A stretch of DNA of 35,059 nt from Kineococcus sp. TRM81007 (GTDB lineage Bacteria; Actinomycetota; Actinomycetes; Actinomycetales; Kineococcaceae): positions 1 to 35,059 of the forward strand of contig NZ_JALBVB010000050.1 in NCBI RefSeq assembly GCF_022669155.1, written 5' to 3'. Each line of letters starts with the position of its first letter. Position 1 is the first letter of the stretch. This document shows positions 10,028 through 18,304 of this stretch, piece after piece. The position numbers and the translations under genes are program-made. A model generated the notes under the pieces. That model ran no database searches and was not told where the DNA came from. It worked only from the letters and a program-made list of their open reading frames with translations.

Positions 10028-10519
10028 TCAGACGGGGACGACGAGCGCGGTGGCGACCGCGGCGATGCCCTCGCCGCGCCCCGTCAGCCCCAGCCCGTCG
10101 GTGGTGGTGCCGGAGACGCTGACCGGTGCCCCGCACGCCGCGGACAGCACCGCTTCCGCCTCCGCGCGGCGGGTGCCGATCTTCGGGCGGTTGCCCACCA
10201 CCTGCACGGAGACGTTGCCGATCTCGTAACCGGCTGCGCGCACCAGTCGGGCGGCCTCGGCGAGCAGGCGGGCGCCGGACGCTCCGGCCCACTCGGGCCG
10301 CCCGGTGCCGAAGTGGGCACCGAGGTCCCCCAGGCCGCTCGCGGCGAACAGCGCGTCGGCGCAGGCGTGGGCCGCCACGTCGCCGTCGGAGTGGCCCTCC
10401 GGGCCCAACGGCTCCCCGGGCCACAGCAGCCCCGCGACGCGGCACTCGCGGCCGGCCGCGAGCGGGTGCACGTCGACGCCGGTGCCCACGCGGGGCCAGG
10501 CGGTGCGGTCGGCGCTCAC
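10028..10519 (-). CDS. ispF: 2-C-methyl-D-erythritol 2,4-cyclodiphosphate synthase
   Basis: Fifth enzyme of the MEP isoprenoid pathway: converts CDP-methylerythritol 2-phosphate to methylerythritol cyclodiphosphate with release of CMP. 163 residues, normal length. Metal-binding residues D16 and H18 (GTGVDVHPL) and H51 ([11 protein letters not shown]) are present, as are the VVGNRPKIG segment (108-115) and the C-terminal [16 protein letters not shown] signature. Start GTG 10519 overlaps the ispD stop by 4 nt (GTGA). Order carD-ispD-ispF matches Rv3583c-Rv3581c of M. tuberculosis. An open frame continues upstream through ispD but has no start with support. Confidence 0.95.
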   Translation of the reverse strand: MSADRTAWPRVGTGVDVHPLAAGRECRVAGLLWPGEPLGPEGHSDGDVAAHACADALFAASGLGDLGAHFGTGRPEWAGASGARLLAEAARLVRAAGYEIGNVSVQVVGNRPKIGTRRAEAEAVLSAACGAPVSVSGTTTDGLGLTGRGEGIAAVATALVVPV

Positions 10520-11199
10520 GCGCCCCCTCCCCTCAGCAGCGCCTCGGCCAGGACCAGGTCCACCGGGCGCGTGATCTTGAAGGCGGCGTCGTCGCCCACC
10601 ACGGTGAGCACCTCGTGGCCGAGCGCCTCGAGCATCCCGGCGTCGTCGGTCGCCGGTGCGGCTCCGGTGGCCGCCTCGTGGGCGCGGCGCAGCGGACCCG
10701 GCGCGAAGCCCTGCGGGGTCTGCACCGCGACGAGCTCGCGGCGGTCCACCGTCTCCAGCACACGACCGGCGGCGACGCGCTTGACGGTGTCCGAGACGGG
10801 CAGCACGGGCACGACCGCCACGCCACCGGCGCGGACCGCCTCGACGACCGAGCGGAAGACCGACGGCGGGGTCAGGCACCGGGCGGCGTCGTGCACGAGC
10901 ACCACGTCGACGTCCTCCGGCAGCGCAGCCAGGCCGCGGCGCACGGAGTCCTGCCGTTCCGCTCCCCCGATCACGACACGGAGGTCCGGCAGCCCCAGGG
11001 GGGCGAGCAAGACGTGCACCCGCTGCTGCTCACCCTCCGGGGCGACCACCACCACGACGTCGACGACGCCGGAGTCGAGGGCGCGCCGGAGGGCGTGCAC
11101 GAGCAGGGGTTCCCCGGCCGCGGCCACGAGAGCCTTGGGCAGGCCGGCCCCGAGACGTTCGCCCCGGCCGGCGGCCGGGACGACGAGAGCGCAGGTCAG
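10516..11199 (-). CDS. ispD: 2-C-methyl-D-erythritol 4-phosphate cytidylyltransferase, apparent CTG start
   Basis: MEP-pathway enzyme that transfers CMP from CTP to methylerythritol 4-phosphate. The nucleotide-binding loop [16 protein letters not shown] (residues 9-24) is intact and lies upstream of the first in-frame GTG at 11127, so that GTG cannot be the start of an active enzyme. No ATG, GTG or TTG occurs in frame between this loop and at least 11250. The best start is CTG 11199, overlapping the carD stop as CTGA, with GAGG 10 nt upstream; it gives 227 residues, the family's usual length. Later motifs include VHDAARCLT and VQTPQGF. The gene identity is certain; the CTG start is inferred. 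Confidence 0.9.
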   Translation of the reverse strand: MTCALVVPAAGRGERLGAGLPKALVAAAGEPLLVHALRRALDSGVVDVVVVVAPEGEQQRVHVLLAPLGLPDLRVVIGGAERQDSVRRGLAALPEDVDVVLVHDAARCLTPPSVFRSVVEAVRAGGVAVVPVLPVSDTVKRVAAGRVLETVDRRELVAVQTPQGFAPGPLRRAHEAATGAAPATDDAGMLEALGHEVLTVVGDDAAFKITRPVDLVLAEALLRGGGA

Positions 11200-11678
11200 G
11201 AGGCCAGGACCTCGTCCAGCAGGGACTCGGCCTTGTCCTCGTTGGTGTTCTCGGCCAGGGCCAGCTCGGAGACGAGGATCTGGCGAGCCTTCGCCAGCAT
11301 CCGCTTCTCACCGGCGGACAGGCCGCGGTCCTGGTCGCGGCGCCACAGGTCGCGCACGACCTCGGCGACCTTGATGACGTCCCCGGACGCCAGCTTCTCG
11401 AGGTTGGCCTTGTACCGGCGGGACCAGTTCGTGGGCTCCTCCGCGTACGCGGTGCGCAGGACCGAGAACACCCGGTCCAGCCCCTCGCGACCGACGACGT
11501 CCCGGACGCCGACGAGGTCGACGTTCTCGGCGGGCACTTCGATGGTCAGGTCGCCCTGGGCGACCTTGAGCACGAGGTAGAGCTTCTCCTCGCCCTTGAT
11601 GGTGCGGGTCTTGATCTCCTCGATCAGTGCAGCCCCGTGGTGGGGGTAGACGACCGTTTCGCCGACCGTGAAAGCCAT
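11196..11678 (-). CDS. carD: CarD family transcriptional regulator (RNA polymerase-binding)
   Basis: 160-residue global regulator that binds the RNA polymerase beta subunit and stabilises open promoter complexes, important for rRNA transcription and stress survival in mycobacteria. The N-terminal Tudor-like RNAP-interaction domain begins [17 protein letters not shown], and the C-terminal helical DNA-binding domain (about 65-160) includes [10 protein letters not shown] and [11 protein letters not shown]. Length equals the mycobacterial protein. ATG 11678 is chosen; the frame runs further upstream but only this start has conserved sequence and AAAGGGG about 9 nt upstream. A -10 TAATCT lies at 11710-11705. 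The ispD start is buried in its stop codon. Confidence 0.95.
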   Translation of the reverse strand: MAFTVGETVVYPHHGAALIEEIKTRTIKGEEKLYLVLKVAQGDLTIEVPAENVDLVGVRDVVGREGLDRVFSVLRTAYAEEPTNWSRRYKANLEKLASGDVIKVAEVVRDLWRRDQDRGLSAGEKRMLAKARQILVSELALAENTNEDKAESLLDEVLAS

Positions 11679-11704
11679 AGAACGTGACCCCTTTCCCTGA
11701 CTCG

Positions 11705-11710
11705 AGATTA
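11705..11710 (-). promoter_or_regulatory. Predicted -10 of the carD promoter
   Basis: Minus-strand TAATCT (11710-11705), 26 nt before the carD ATG, leaving room for a short leader with a Shine-Dalgarno AAAGGGG. Unlike many neighbours, carD is therefore predicted to have a 5' leader. The rest of the 268-bp gap 11679-11946 is C/G-rich with no further element I can name. Confidence 0.45.
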
Positions 11711-11934
11711 CCACGCCGAGCAGCGGCCGGGCACCCTTCGCGACCGCGTTTGCGCAGGTCAGAGGCTCGAAGGCGGGCCGCACCCCCCTTGACACGACCC
11801 GATCCACGTGCTTCGCGCGCGCAGGGCCGGGGGTTCCCCACCCCCCGGAGCAGCCCCCCGGACCGGCCCGGCAGCCCGCGGCGGCGGCGACACCCCGCGG
11901 CACCGGCACCCGGGTGGACGGCTACGACTCCCGG

Positions 11935-11940
11935 TAGTCT
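11935..11940 (+). promoter_or_regulatory. Predicted -10 of a leaderless lipoprotein promoter
   Basis: TAGTCT ends 6 nt before GTG 11947, and no Shine-Dalgarno is visible in the intervening GAGCGC. Confidence 0.55.
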
Positions 11941-11946
11941 GAGCGC

Positions 11947-12588
11947 GTGAAGCTCCGCCAGCGCGCCGCCGTCGCCCTCGTCACCGTCGCGAGCACCCTC
12001 GGTGTCGCGGGGTGCTCCACCTTCTCCCCCGCGGTCGTCCTGCGGCCGTACGACCCCAGCGACGGCAAGAACGTCACGGTGGCCGGCGTGGAGGTGCGCA
12101 ACGCCCTCGTCGTCGCCAGCGGTGTCGACGAGCCGGGCGTGGTGTCGGTGACGCTCGTGAACTCCACCCTCGAGGACGTCTCGGTGACGGTGTCCGCCGA
12201 CGTCGGCGCTGGGCAGGCGCCCACGGAGACCTTCGCCATCAGCCCGGGCCGCCTGGTGCAGGTCGGCGCTCCCGCCGCCGTCGGGGAGCCTGCCGCCGGG
12301 GCGGCCGACCCGTCCGACGCCGACGAGCTGCGCCCGGCCTGGGTGCAGATCCCGCAGGTGCCCGTCTACCCGGGTGAGACGTTCCCGCTGACGTTCCAGG
12401 TCGCCGGGGAGTCCGTGGAGGTCGACGCCCCCGTCCTGCTGCCGTGCTTCGAGTACGCCCCGATCACGCCGACCGCGGCGCCCGACCCGGGCGTGGAGAC
12501 GGCCGCCGCGGCCCAGGAGGGCGTGGAGTGCGGTCCCCCGCTGGGCGAGGAGGGCACGATCCGCGAGGGGCAGGCCGGCGAGCACTGA
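11947..12588 (+). CDS. LpqE-like lipoprotein
   Basis: 213-residue predicted lipoprotein. Signal peptide residues 1-22, lipobox VAGC (20-23) with the lipidated Cys at 23. The mature domain (about 40-165) is a beta-rich module with patterns such as VEVRNALVVASG and VYPGETFPLTFQV, resembling an Ig-like or copper-chaperone-like fold; the tail is acidic and Pro/Ala-rich. It occupies the place of LpqE (Rv3584), divergent from carD, in M. tuberculosis. Function of LpqE is not established, and some relatives carry a mistaken methylase label. GTG 11947 is the only start that gives an intact signal peptide. Confidence 0.8.
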   Translation: MKLRQRAAVALVTVASTLGVAGCSTFSPAVVLRPYDPSDGKNVTVAGVEVRNALVVASGVDEPGVVSVTLVNSTLEDVSVTVSADVGAGQAPTETFAISPGRLVQVGAPAAVGEPAAGAADPSDADELRPAWVQIPQVPVYPGETFPLTFQVAGESVEVDAPVLLPCFEYAPITPTAAPDPGVETAAAAQEGVECGPPLGEEGTIREGQAGEH

Positions 12589-12594
12589 CCCGCC

Positions 12595-12627
12595 GGTCGC
12601 CGCGGGCCCGAGGGACCCGCGGCGACC
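12595..12627. terminator. Bidirectional terminator, lipoprotein/regX3
   Basis: Inverted repeat 12595-12606 / 12616-12627, 12 bp perfect, with a short inner CCC/GGG stem. It lies between the convergent lipoprotein and regX3 stop codons. Confidence 0.7.
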
Positions 12628-12633
12628 GCCCGC

Positions 12634-13314
12634 TCACCCCTCGAACTTGTAGCCCAGCCCGCGCACCGTCACCAGGTGGCGCGGGTTGGAGGGGTCCGGC
12701 TCGATCTTGGCGCGCAGGCGCTTGACGTGGACGTCGAGGGTCTTCGTGTCGCCGACGTAGTCCGAGCCCCAGACCCGGTCGATGAGCTGCACGCGGGTCA
12801 GCACCCGGCCCGCGTTGCGCAGCAGCATCTCCAGCAGCTCGAACTCCTTCAGCGGCAGCGGGACCTGCTCACCGCGCACGGTGACCACGTGGCGGTCCAC
12901 GTCCATGCGGACCCCACCGGCCTCGACCGTGGTCTGCACCAGCTCCTCCGGCTCGGTGCCGCGGCGCAGCACCGCGCGCACCCGCGCCAGCAGCTCGCGG
13001 GAGGAGTACGGCTTGGTGACGTAGTCGTCCGCGCCGATCTCCAGCCCGACGACCTTGTCGATCTCGGAGTCCTTCGCGGTGAGCATGATCACCGGCACGC
13101 TGGACCGGGCGCGGAGCTGGCGACACACCTCCGTGCCCGGGATGCCCGGGAGCATGAGGTCCAGCAGCACCAGGTCGGCACCGGCCCGGTCGAACTCCTC
13201 CAGCGCCGCCGGACCGGTGTCGCTGACCGCCACGTCGTAGCCCTCCCGCCGCAGCAGGTAGGACAGCGGGTCGGAGAACGACTCCTCGTCCTCGACCACC
13301 AGGATGCGCGTCAC
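12634..13314 (-). CDS. regX3: Phosphate-responsive response regulator RegX3 (OmpR/PhoB type)
   Basis: 226-residue DNA-binding response regulator of the phosphate two-component system. Receiver domain 1-120: acidic pair E8/D9, phosphoacceptor D52 (VLLDLMLPG), T79 and K101 (VTKPY). Winged-helix domain from about 130, with PLKEFELLEMLL, the TKTLDVHVKRLRAK recognition segment and VRGLGYKFEG at the C-terminus. It should be phosphorylated by SenX3 when phosphate is low and activate pst genes; candidate sites are seen upstream of pstS and phoU. Start GTG 13314 overlaps the senX3 stop by 4 nt and has GGAGG 7 nt upstream. Identification rests on similarity plus the mshA-gpm-senX3-regX3 neighbourhood known from M. 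tuberculosis (Rv0486-Rv0491). Confidence 0.93.
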   Translation of the reverse strand: MTRILVVEDEESFSDPLSYLLRREGYDVAVSDTGPAALEEFDRAGADLVLLDLMLPGIPGTEVCRQLRARSSVPVIMLTAKDSEIDKVVGLEIGADDYVTKPYSSRELLARVRAVLRRGTEPEELVQTTVEAGGVRMDVDRHVVTVRGEQVPLPLKEFELLEMLLRNAGRVLTRVQLIDRVWGSDYVGDTKTLDVHVKRLRAKIEPDPSNPRHLVTVRGLGYKFEG

Positions 13315-14609
13315 GGTCGAACCTCCAGGGGTGTGTTCTCCGGGGTCTGTCCCGGAGAGCGTCGGGAAGGACCCGCGGCGCCGCGCTGCGCGCGCCGCGG
13401 GGGGTCGTGGGGCTCGGCGACGGCCGGCGCCGGCGGCCCGTCGGCCGCGGGGGTCGCCGCCGGCGCCTCCGGCAGCCGCAGCGTGAACGTCGAGCCCTCC
13501 CCCTCGACGCTCCACACCCGGACCTCACCGCCGTGCTTGCCGGCGACGTGCTTGACGATGGACAGGCCCAGCCCCGTGCCGCCGGTCAGGCGCGAGCGCG
13601 CCGGGTCGACGCGGTAGAAGCGCTCGAAGATGCGCTCCAGGTCCGCCGGGCTGATGCCCACACCGCGGTCGGAGACGGCGATGTCCACGGCCGCCGGGGT
13701 GGCGCCCTCCTCCCCGGACGCCGGCCGCACCCGGCGGACCTCCACCACGACGCGGCTGCGCTCCGGGGAGTAGGCGAGGGCGTTGTGCACCAGGTTGCGC
13801 ATGGCCGTCACCAGCAGCTCGCGGTCGCCGCTGACGAGGACACCGCGCTCGCCGGCGACCACGATGTCCGACTCGCGCTGGTGGGCCACCGAGGAGCTGC
13901 GGTCGACGGCCTCGGCGACGAGGACGTCCACCTCCAGCAGCGTCGCCTCCACGACGTTCTCGGCCGCCTGCAGGCGCGAAAGGTCGATGATCTCCTGCAC
14001 CAGCTGGGTCAGCCGCTTCGACTCCCGGCGCATCCGGCGGGCGAAGTGGCGCACCGCCTCGGGGTCGTCGGCGGCGTCCTCCACGGCCTCGGACAGCAGC
14101 GACAGGGCCCCCACGGGGGTCTTCAGCTCGTGGCTGACGTTGGCGACGAAGTCGCGGCGCACCGCCTCGACGCGCCGCGACTCGGTGCGGTCCTCCAGCA
14201 GCAGCAGCACGTGGCGCGGCCCCAGGGGGGAGACGCGGGCGAGCACCACGGCCGGGGGGCGGCCCAGCCCGGGCGCGAGCTCCACCTCCATCTCGCGCAC
14301 CCTGCCGTCGCGGCGGCAGGCGCGGACCATCTCGCGCAGCTGGGCGTCGGTGACCTCCCGGCCGGCCACGACGCCGGCGGCGTAGGAGGCGGCGCTGGCC
14401 TTGACGACCTCGTCGGTGGCGTCGAGCACGACCGCCGAGGAGCGCAGCGCCATGAGGACGTCGCTGACACCGGGGGGCACGCCCACCGGTTCGCTGGGGG
14501 CGGGCTCGTGGTGCTGCAGCCGTTCGGAGACGCGGAAGGCGAGCACGCCGGCCGCGCCGGCCAGCACGCCGGCGGCGGCGGCGATGCTGCTCGAGATGTC
14601 GCCGACCAC
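13311..14609 (-). CDS. senX3: Sensor histidine kinase SenX3
   Basis: 432-residue membrane sensor kinase paired with RegX3. One clear N-terminal transmembrane segment (about 8-26), a PAS-like sensor region (about 50-140), dimerisation/phosphoacceptor box FVANVSHELKTP with H160, N-box RNLVHNALAYSP (N276), G1 DRGVGI (314-319), F-box ERFYRVD and G2 GGTGLGLS (343-350). The Ala/Pro-rich tail after about 380 is low complexity. There is no periplasmic sensor loop, fitting the model that SenX3 reads phosphate through Pst and PhoU rather than directly. GTG 14609 lies 6 nt after a TAGGCT -10. It is divergent from phoU. Confidence 0.92.
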   Translation of the reverse strand: MVGDISSSIAAAAGVLAGAAGVLAFRVSERLQHHEPAPSEPVGVPPGVSDVLMALRSSAVVLDATDEVVKASAASYAAGVVAGREVTDAQLREMVRACRRDGRVREMEVELAPGLGRPPAVVLARVSPLGPRHVLLLLEDRTESRRVEAVRRDFVANVSHELKTPVGALSLLSEAVEDAADDPEAVRHFARRMRRESKRLTQLVQEIIDLSRLQAAENVVEATLLEVDVLVAEAVDRSSSVAHQRESDIVVAGERGVLVSGDRELLVTAMRNLVHNALAYSPERSRVVVEVRRVRPASGEEGATPAAVDIAVSDRGVGISPADLERIFERFYRVDPARSRLTGGTGLGLSIVKHVAGKHGGEVRVWSVEGEGSTFTLRLPEAPAATPAADGPPAPAVAEPHDPPRRAQRGAAGPSRRSPGQTPENTPLEVRP

Positions 14610-14615
14610 GACACC

Positions 14616-14621
14616 AGCCTA
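14616..14621 (-). promoter_or_regulatory. Predicted -10 of a leaderless senX3 promoter
   Basis: Minus-strand TAGGCT (14621-14616) ends 6 nt before the senX3 GTG. Confidence 0.55.
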
Positions 14622-14680
14622 AGGTTGGCCGAGACCCCTGCTCCGCGCAGCCGGGCCCCCCGGCCGCCGCGGCGCGAGGT

Positions 14681-14710
14681 GTTCACGCCCAGGGGGGCGT
14701 CCGTTCACGC
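14681..14710. promoter_or_regulatory. Candidate PHO (RegX3) box between senX3 and phoU
   Basis: Two identical GTTCACGC octamers, at 14681-14688 and 14703-14710, start 22 bp apart, i.e. two helical turns on the same DNA face. They match the GTTCAC-type direct-repeat core of actinobacterial PHO boxes and lie in the 172-bp divergent senX3/phoU gap, 72 bp before phoU. Confidence 0.5.
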
Positions 14711-14781
14711 GGACCTGGGAACCTCCAGGGCGGCGGGACCCGCAGCGGGCACCGCCGAACAGCAGCTCGAGAGAGGCAACC

Positions 14782-15456
14782 GTGCGCGACGTCTACCACG
14801 ACGAACTGGTCCACCTCGTCGACACCCTCGTCGAGATGACGAACCTGGCGCGCTCGGCCATGTCCCGCGCCACGACCGCCCTGCTCGACGCCGACCGCGA
14901 ACTGGCCGAGAGCGTCATCACCGCCGACCAGCGCATCGACTCGCTGCAGCAGGACCTGGAGGAGCGCTCCCTGCAGCTCCTGGCGCGCCAGCAGCCCGTG
15001 GCGACCGACCTGCGCGTGGTGGTGACCGCGCTGCGGATGAGCACCAGCCTGGAGCGCATGGGCGACCTCGCCCGGCACGTGGCCAAGCTCGCCCGGCTGC
15101 GCCACCCCGAGGCGGTCGTGCCGGCCGAGTACCGCTCCACCGTGCTGCAGATGGCGCAGGTGGCCGAGCGCATCGTCACCAAGGCGGGCAGCGTGATCGC
15201 CTCGCGGGACGTGGCCATGGCCGCGGAGCTCGAGACCGACGACGACGAGATGGACCGCTTGCACCGCAGCGTCTTCGAGCAGCTGATGGCGCGCAGCGGC
15301 GCCCAGCCCACGGAGGTGGCGGTGGACCTGACGCTGTGCAGCCGCTACTACGAGCGCTTCGCCGACCACGCCGTGTCCGTGGCGAAGAACGTGACGTTCC
15401 TGGTGACCGGCTCGCACGACGCGCCGCAACCGGACGGTCTGCCGCTGGTCGGCTGA
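14782..15456 (+). CDS. phoU: Phosphate transport/signalling regulator PhoU
   Basis: 224-residue all-helical protein made of two PhoU repeats (about 8-105 and 115-205). It couples the Pst transporter to the histidine kinase and represses the phosphate response when phosphate is plentiful. The repeat signatures ALRMSTSLERMGDLARHVAKLA (shown here as the ERMGDLARH core) and YYERFADHAVSVAKN carry the conserved E-R-x-G/A-D/H metal-binding pattern. GTG 14782 has GAGAGG 5 nt upstream. It is divergent from senX3 and 16 kb from pstSCAB, an arrangement seen in other actinobacteria. Candidate RegX3 repeats lie upstream. Confidence 0.94.
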   Translation: MRDVYHDELVHLVDTLVEMTNLARSAMSRATTALLDADRELAESVITADQRIDSLQQDLEERSLQLLARQQPVATDLRVVVTALRMSTSLERMGDLARHVAKLARLRHPEAVVPAEYRSTVLQMAQVAERIVTKAGSVIASRDVAMAAELETDDDEMDRLHRSVFEQLMARSGAQPTEVAVDLTLCSRYYERFADHAVSVAKNVTFLVTGSHDAPQPDGLPLVG

Positions 15457-15480
15457 CCGCCGCCGCGCCGCGTGCCGGTG

Positions 15481-15486
15481 TAGCGT
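15481..15486 (+). promoter_or_regulatory. Predicted -10 of a leaderless promoter (lipoprotein gene)
   Basis: TAGCGT ends 7 nt before GTG 15494, in the 37-bp gap after phoU. It would give this gene its own start inside a tight array. Confidence 0.5.
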
Positions 15487-15493
15487 CGAGGGC

Positions 15494-16177
15494 GTGGAGT
15501 CCCTCCGGCGTCGGCCCCGCGCAGCGGGAGGGGCCCTGGCCGTCTGCGCGGCGCTGGTCCTGGTCGGCTCCGGGTGCTCCGGCGACGAGGTGCCCGGGCC
15601 CGCCCCCACGACGACCACCGTGGAACCCACGCTCTCCCCGACGCCGGGGACCGCCGGCTCCACGACCACGTCCCCGGCCTTCGCCTGCTCCGCGGTGCAG
15701 AGCGCGCAGGAGGAGCTGGACGGTGCCTTCGCGGCGGAGCTCGAACGGCTGGACGTCCCGCGCGGCGACCCGCGCGCGCAGTCCGTGTACGCGCTGGTCA
15801 CCACGGAGGAGGGCCCCTCCTACTACGCCTCCGTGCTGGCCGTGGCGCCGCCCGAGCTCGCCGAGGAAGCGCGCCTGGTCCTGGACTACTACGAGCGCCT
15901 GGCGCAGGAGGCGGGCGACCTGGCCCCGGCCACCGGCTCCGCGGCCGACCTGGCCGCGGCCGTGGCGGAGCTGGACCGGGCCGTGGCCGCCGTCGACGAC
16001 CCTGCCGCCGGCACGGCCGCCGTGGAGGCCCAGGAGCGGTTGCAGACCGCGCTGACCCGTTCGTGCAGTGGGGAGGCCGACGACGCCACCCCCTCCGGCA
16101 CCGCCACCCCGGTGGACGGGGCCACGACGACGAGCACGGCGCCGGCCGCGACGACGAGCGTCACGACCGGCGCCTGA
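15494..16177 (+). CDS. Putative lipoprotein of unknown function
   Basis: 227 residues, no family recognised. A basic N-terminus (RRRPR) and hydrophobic stretch 14-25 precede GSGC with a candidate lipidated Cys28; the -3 Gly makes the lipobox imperfect. A Thr/Pro-rich linker (about 35-60) follows, then a helical, Ala/Glu-rich central domain (about 62-195) with one Cys near each end (FACSAV and RSCSG) that may form a disulphide, and a Thr/Ala/Pro-rich low-complexity tail. The layout suggests a cell-surface protein with a four-helix-like core. It lies downstream of phoU but has its own predicted promoter, so a phosphate role is not implied. It converges with gpmA at 15 bp. Confidence 0.7.
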   Translation: MESLRRRPRAAGGALAVCAALVLVGSGCSGDEVPGPAPTTTTVEPTLSPTPGTAGSTTTSPAFACSAVQSAQEELDGAFAAELERLDVPRGDPRAQSVYALVTTEEGPSYYASVLAVAPPELAEEARLVLDYYERLAQEAGDLAPATGSAADLAAAVAELDRAVAAVDDPAAGTAAVEAQERLQTALTRSCSGEADDATPSGTATPVDGATTTSTAPAATTSVTTGA

Positions 16178-16192
16178 GCGTCCTCGGGGCGG

Positions 16193-16945
16193 TCAGCGCC
16201 CCTGGTTGGCGACCGCCGCCGCCGCCGCGGCCGCAGCCTCCGGGTCGAGGTACTCGCCGCCGCGCACGAGCGGCTGCAGGTCCGCGTCCAGGCGGTACAG
16301 CAGCGGGATGCCCGTGGGGATGTTCAGGCCGGCGATGTCGGTGTCGGAGATGCCGTCCAGGTGCTTGACGAGGGCGCGCAGCGAGTTGCCGTGCGCGGCG
16401 AGCAGCACGACCTTGCCGGCCCGCAGGTCCGGGACGACCTCCTCGCGCCAGTACGGCAGCATGCGCGCGACGACGTCGGCGAGGCACTCGGTGCGGGGCA
16501 TGTCCGCCCCCAGGCCGGCGTAGCGCGGGTCGCCGTCCTGGGAGAACTCCGAGCCGAGCTCGATCTGCGGCGGCGGCACGTCGAAGGAGCGGCGCCAGAG
16601 CATGAACTGCTCCTCGCCGAACTCCTCGAGGGTCTGCTTCTTGTCCTTGCCCTGCAGCGCGCCGTAGTGGCGCTCGTTGAGGCGCCAGGAGCGGCGCACG
16701 TCGATCCAGTGCCGCTCGGCCGCGTCCAGGGCCAGGTGGGCGGTGGTGATCGCGCGGCGCAGCAGCGAGGTGTGCACCACGTCCGGCAGCACACCGGACT
16801 CGACGAGCAGCCGGCCGCCGCGCGCCGCCTCCTCGCGGCCCTTCTCGGACAGCGCCACGTCCACCCAGCCGGTGAACAGGTTCCTGGCGTTCCACTCGCT
16901 CTCGCCGTGCCGCAACAGGACCAGGGTGTGCGCCGCTTCGCTCAT
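16193..16945 (-). CDS. gpmA: 2,3-bisphosphoglycerate-dependent phosphoglycerate mutase
   Basis: Glycolytic/gluconeogenic enzyme interconverting 3- and 2-phosphoglycerate through a phosphohistidine. 250 residues. Catalytic motif [10 protein letters not shown] with H13, then [22 protein letters not shown] (substrate-binding loop), and the second catalytic His in [18 protein letters not shown]. The last 20 residues include a run of nine Ala (poly-GCN/GCC), a lineage-specific extension. ATG 16945 is 7 nt after TAGGGT, suggesting a leaderless transcript. Its place between mshA and senX3-regX3 matches M. tuberculosis Rv0486-Rv0491 (gpm1 = Rv0489). Confidence 0.95.
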   Translation of the reverse strand: MSEAAHTLVLLRHGESEWNARNLFTGWVDVALSEKGREEAARGGRLLVESGVLPDVVHTSLLRRAITTAHLALDAAERHWIDVRRSWRLNERHYGALQGKDKKQTLEEFGEEQFMLWRRSFDVPPPQIELGSEFSQDGDPRYAGLGADMPRTECLADVVARMLPYWREEVVPDLRAGKVVLLAAHGNSLRALVKHLDGISDTDIAGLNIPTGIPLLYRLDADLQPLVRGGEYLDPEAAAAAAAAVANQGR

Positions 16946-16952
16946 GTCCCGC

Positions 16953-16958
16953 ACCCTA
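16953..16958 (-). promoter_or_regulatory. Predicted -10 of a leaderless gpmA promoter
   Basis: Minus-strand TAGGGT (16958-16953) ends 7 nt before the gpmA ATG, within the 35-bp gap after mshA. Confidence 0.5.
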
Positions 16959-16980
16959 CCGAGGGCGCCCCGCACGGGCC

Positions 16981-18240
16981 TCAGGGGCGATCGGCGCGAG
17001 CGCGCCGGTACACCTCCAGGGTCGCCTCCGCCGTGCGGGCCCACCCGAAACCGCGAGCCCGCTCTGCCGCACGCGCCCCCAGCGCCGCCCGCCGCGCCGG
17101 GTCGTCCAGCAACCCCCCCAGCACGCGCGCCCAGTCCCGCGGTTCGTGCGATCCCACCAGCACCCCCGACTCGCCGTCCGCCACGGCGGTGCGCAGGCCG
17201 CCCACGGCGGCGGCCGCCACGGGGGTGGCGCACGCCTGCGCCTCCAGCGCCACCAGCCCGAACGACTCGTTGTGCGAGGGCACCACGACCACGTCGGCGG
17301 CGCGGTAGTGCTCGGCCAGCTCCGCGCGCGGCACCGGCGGGCTCACCCGCACCACGTCCTCCAGGCCGCGATCGCGCACCAGGTCCGTCAGCGCGTGCGG
17401 GTGCGCCGTGCCGGACCCGCTGGGGCCGCCCAGGACCAGCACGCGCAGCCGGGAACGCCGCTCGGGCCGCTCCCGCAGCAGCAGGGCCGCCGCCTCCACC
17501 AGCACGTCCGGGGCCTTCAGCGGCTGCAGCCGGCCCACGAACAGCAGCACCTCGGCGTCCTGCGGCAGGCCCAGCCGCTGCCGGGCCGCGGCGCGCCCGC
17601 CGTCCGGGGAGAACGTCGCCAGGTCCACGCCGGGCGGCACGACCGCCACGCGCGCGGGGTCCGCGCCGTACAGCTGCACCAGCTCGTCGCGCTCGGCGGG
17701 CGTGTTCGCCATCAGCCGGTCGGCGGCCGTCACGACCTGCTCCTCACCGATCAGCCGGCCGGCCGGCTCCGGGGCGTCCCCGGCCGCCAGGTGGGCGTTC
17801 TTGACCTTGGCCATCGTGTGCATGGAGTGCACCAGCGGCGCGTCCCAGCGGTCGGCGGCCAGCCACCCCACCTGCCCCGAGAGCCAGTAGTGCGAGTGGA
17901 CCACGTCGTAGTGGCCCTCGGTGCGCCGCGCGCCGGTGCGCAGCATCCCGGCGGTGAAGGCGCACAGCTGGCCGGGCAGGTCGTCCTTGCCCAGGCCCTC
18001 GTAGGGGCCGGCGGCCACGTGCCGCACCGTCACGCCGTCGGCGGCGGCGACCACCGGCTCCTGGTCCGAGGAGGTGCGCCGGGTGAACACCTCCACCTCC
18101 ACGCCGCGCAGCGCGAGCTGGCGGGACAGCTCCAGCACGTAGACGTTCATGCCGCCGGCGTCGCCCGTGCCCGGTTGCTCCAGCGGGGAGGTGTGCACCG
18201 ACACCATCGCCACCCGGGAAACCCCCGCGCTCGCACCCAC
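16981..18240 (-). CDS. mshA: D-inositol-3-phosphate glycosyltransferase (mycothiol synthesis, step 1)
   Basis: GT4-family, GT-B fold glycosyltransferase that joins UDP-GlcNAc to 1-L-myo-inositol 1-phosphate, the first committed step of mycothiol synthesis. 419 residues. N-terminal domain with [22 protein letters not shown] (described here by its [10 protein letters not shown] core), the HSHYWLSG motif and HTMAKVKN; C-terminal UDP-sugar domain with [12 protein letters not shown] and the E-x7-E motif in [10 protein letters not shown]. These blocks are diagnostic of MshA among GT4 enzymes. Start GTG 18240 is 65 bp from the divergent methyltransferase gene; no clear -10 is seen for mshA. The gpmA gene follows after 35 bp. 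Confidence 0.94.
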   Translation of the reverse strand: MGASAGVSRVAMVSVHTSPLEQPGTGDAGGMNVYVLELSRQLALRGVEVEVFTRRTSSDQEPVVAAADGVTVRHVAAGPYEGLGKDDLPGQLCAFTAGMLRTGARRTEGHYDVVHSHYWLSGQVGWLAADRWDAPLVHSMHTMAKVKNAHLAAGDAPEPAGRLIGEEQVVTAADRLMANTPAERDELVQLYGADPARVAVVPPGVDLATFSPDGGRAAARQRLGLPQDAEVLLFVGRLQPLKAPDVLVEAAALLLRERPERRSRLRVLVLGGPSGSGTAHPHALTDLVRDRGLEDVVRVSPPVPRAELAEHYRAADVVVVPSHNESFGLVALEAQACATPVAAAAVGGLRTAVADGESGVLVGSHEPRDWARVLGGLLDDPARRAALGARAAERARGFGWARTAEATLEVYRRARADRP

Positions 18241-18292
18241 CGCTCGTCCCGCCCGCCCTCGCTGGTCGTCACCACCACCCCGCCCGGGTGGC

Positions 18293-18298
18293 TACCGT
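18293..18298 (+). promoter_or_regulatory. Predicted -10 of a leaderless methyltransferase promoter
   Basis: TACCGT ends 6 nt before GTG 18305; the intervening CGGACG has no Shine-Dalgarno. Lies in the 64-bp divergent gap with mshA. Confidence 0.55.
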
Positions 18299-18304
18299 CG
18301 GACG

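Noticed and set aside
10028-10879. Possible IspDF-like fusion: one open frame runs from inside ispD through ispF
   Set aside because: The upstream part is out of frame with ispD and encodes no cytidylyltransferase sequence. ispD and ispF are separate genes in GTGA overlap.
11789-11794. Perfect TTGACA upstream of the LpqE-like gene
   Set aside because: No -10 hexamer at 16-18 bp on that strand, and it is about 150 bp from the gene whose -10 abuts its start codon. Probably chance.
13407-16055. Long plus-strand frame across senX3 and phoU
   Set aside because: Antisense to senX3 and out of frame with phoU; His/Gln/Gly-rich with no recognisable domain.
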